From assembly GCA_964343975.1 (NCBI GenBank), contig CAYFLU010000010.1, positions 1 through 35,695 of the forward strand: 35,695 nucleotides of DNA, read 5' to 3'. This DNA is from SCUN01 sp964343975. Its GTDB lineage: Bacteria; Acidobacteriota; Vicinamibacteria; Vicinamibacterales; SCN-69-37. The translations under genes and the position numbers were made by a program. A model generated the notes under the pieces. The model made no database searches, was not told the origin of the DNA, and saw only the letters and a list, made by a program, of their open reading frames with translations. Positions 35,628 through 35,695 of this stretch are shown in pieces (the stretch's first letter is position 1; the number at the start of each line of letters is the position of its first letter).

Positions 35628-35695
35628 GTGATCTCTGACGTCTTCATCCGCAGACCGATCCTCGCGACGGTCTGCTCGCTGATCATCATCCTGGC
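35628..35695 (+). CDS. RND efflux pump inner-membrane subunit, N-terminus only (cut by window end)
   Basis: Translation from GTG 35628 gives ISDVFIRRPILATVCSLIII after the start residue, the highly characteristic beginning of AcrB/MexB-type RND transporters (cytoplasmic start, then first membrane helix). The GTG directly follows the adaptor TAA, and GGAGGGG at 35615-35621 gives a strong ribosome binding site. Only 22 codons are in the window, so substrate class (drug or metal) cannot be judged. Confidence 0.85.
   Translation, partial: MISDVFIRRPILATVCSLIIIL

Noticed and set aside
33686..35695. Barrel protein as the outer-membrane channel of the RND pump
   Set aside because: At 207 residues it is a small barrel, not a TolC-like trimeric channel, and a strong terminator separates it from the efflux genes.

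Overview
The window looks like chromosomal DNA of a high-GC Acidobacteriota, most likely class Vicinamibacteria. This is an inference from gene content, not from a marker gene. The pointers are a PadR regulator translationally coupled to an ADOP-type orphan ABC permease with no ATPase gene, a secreted DUF5118/DUF5117-type zinc metalloprotease, an S9 peptidase with Gly/Gln-rich inserts, an amidase-GerMN-rph cluster, a GH127 enzyme, and strongly GC-biased third codon positions. There is no prophage, integrase, CRISPR array or insertion sequence, and no gene-free stretch reaches 300 bases.

Layout. (1) 1-9023, plus strand: tRNA-Pro(TGG), a stand-alone receiver protein, a sugar-phosphate nucleotidyltransferase overlapping glycogen phosphorylase, a TonB-type outer-membrane receptor 23 bases further on, then a secreted S9 peptidase closed by two strong hairpins. 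(2) 9216-12674: a membrane hybrid histidine kinase (PAS, HisKA, ATPase, two receivers, Hpt) overlapping a response regulator with a cysteine-rich tail, then a 74-residue zinc-ribbon membrane protein. (3) 12677-14832, minus strand: a cobalamin-binding-type radical SAM protein and RdgB, separated by a very AT-rich palindrome. (4) 14893-18053, plus strand: the zinc metalloprotease and a small unknown gene, with a large purine/pyrimidine inverted repeat between them. (5) 18050-20941, minus strand: amidase, GerMN protein and RNase PH, read in that order. (6) 21009-24120, plus strand: SDR, DUF3052-like protein and GH127, tightly coupled. (7) 24138-27228: a perfect 19-bp palindrome touching the padR start codon, then padR and the ADOP permease. 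(8) 27334-31608: a 1424-residue secreted protein with a beta-helix, about 18 two-cysteine cassettes, an HYR-like domain and a C-terminal beta domain. (9) 31661-33564, minus strand: an AraC/cupin regulator, then a secreted S1-like protease. (10) 33686 to the end: a small outer-membrane barrel, a terminator, then an RND efflux adaptor and the first 22 codons of its pump.

How the genes fit together. Regions 1, 4, 6, 8 and 9 suggest a degradative soil lifestyle: secreted proteases, an arabinofuranosidase, outer-membrane uptake and glycogen turnover. Region 2 forms a complete His-Asp-His-Asp phosphorelay. The amidase, GerMN protein and RNase PH form a housekeeping cluster. RdgB, often next to rph in bacteria, lies about 3.2 kb further on the same strand, beyond the opposite-strand metalloprotease block.

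I found no clearly new multi-gene system. The best leads are the padR palindrome, the cysteine-cassette protein, the purine/pyrimidine inverted repeat and the AT-rich palindrome at the end of rdgB.
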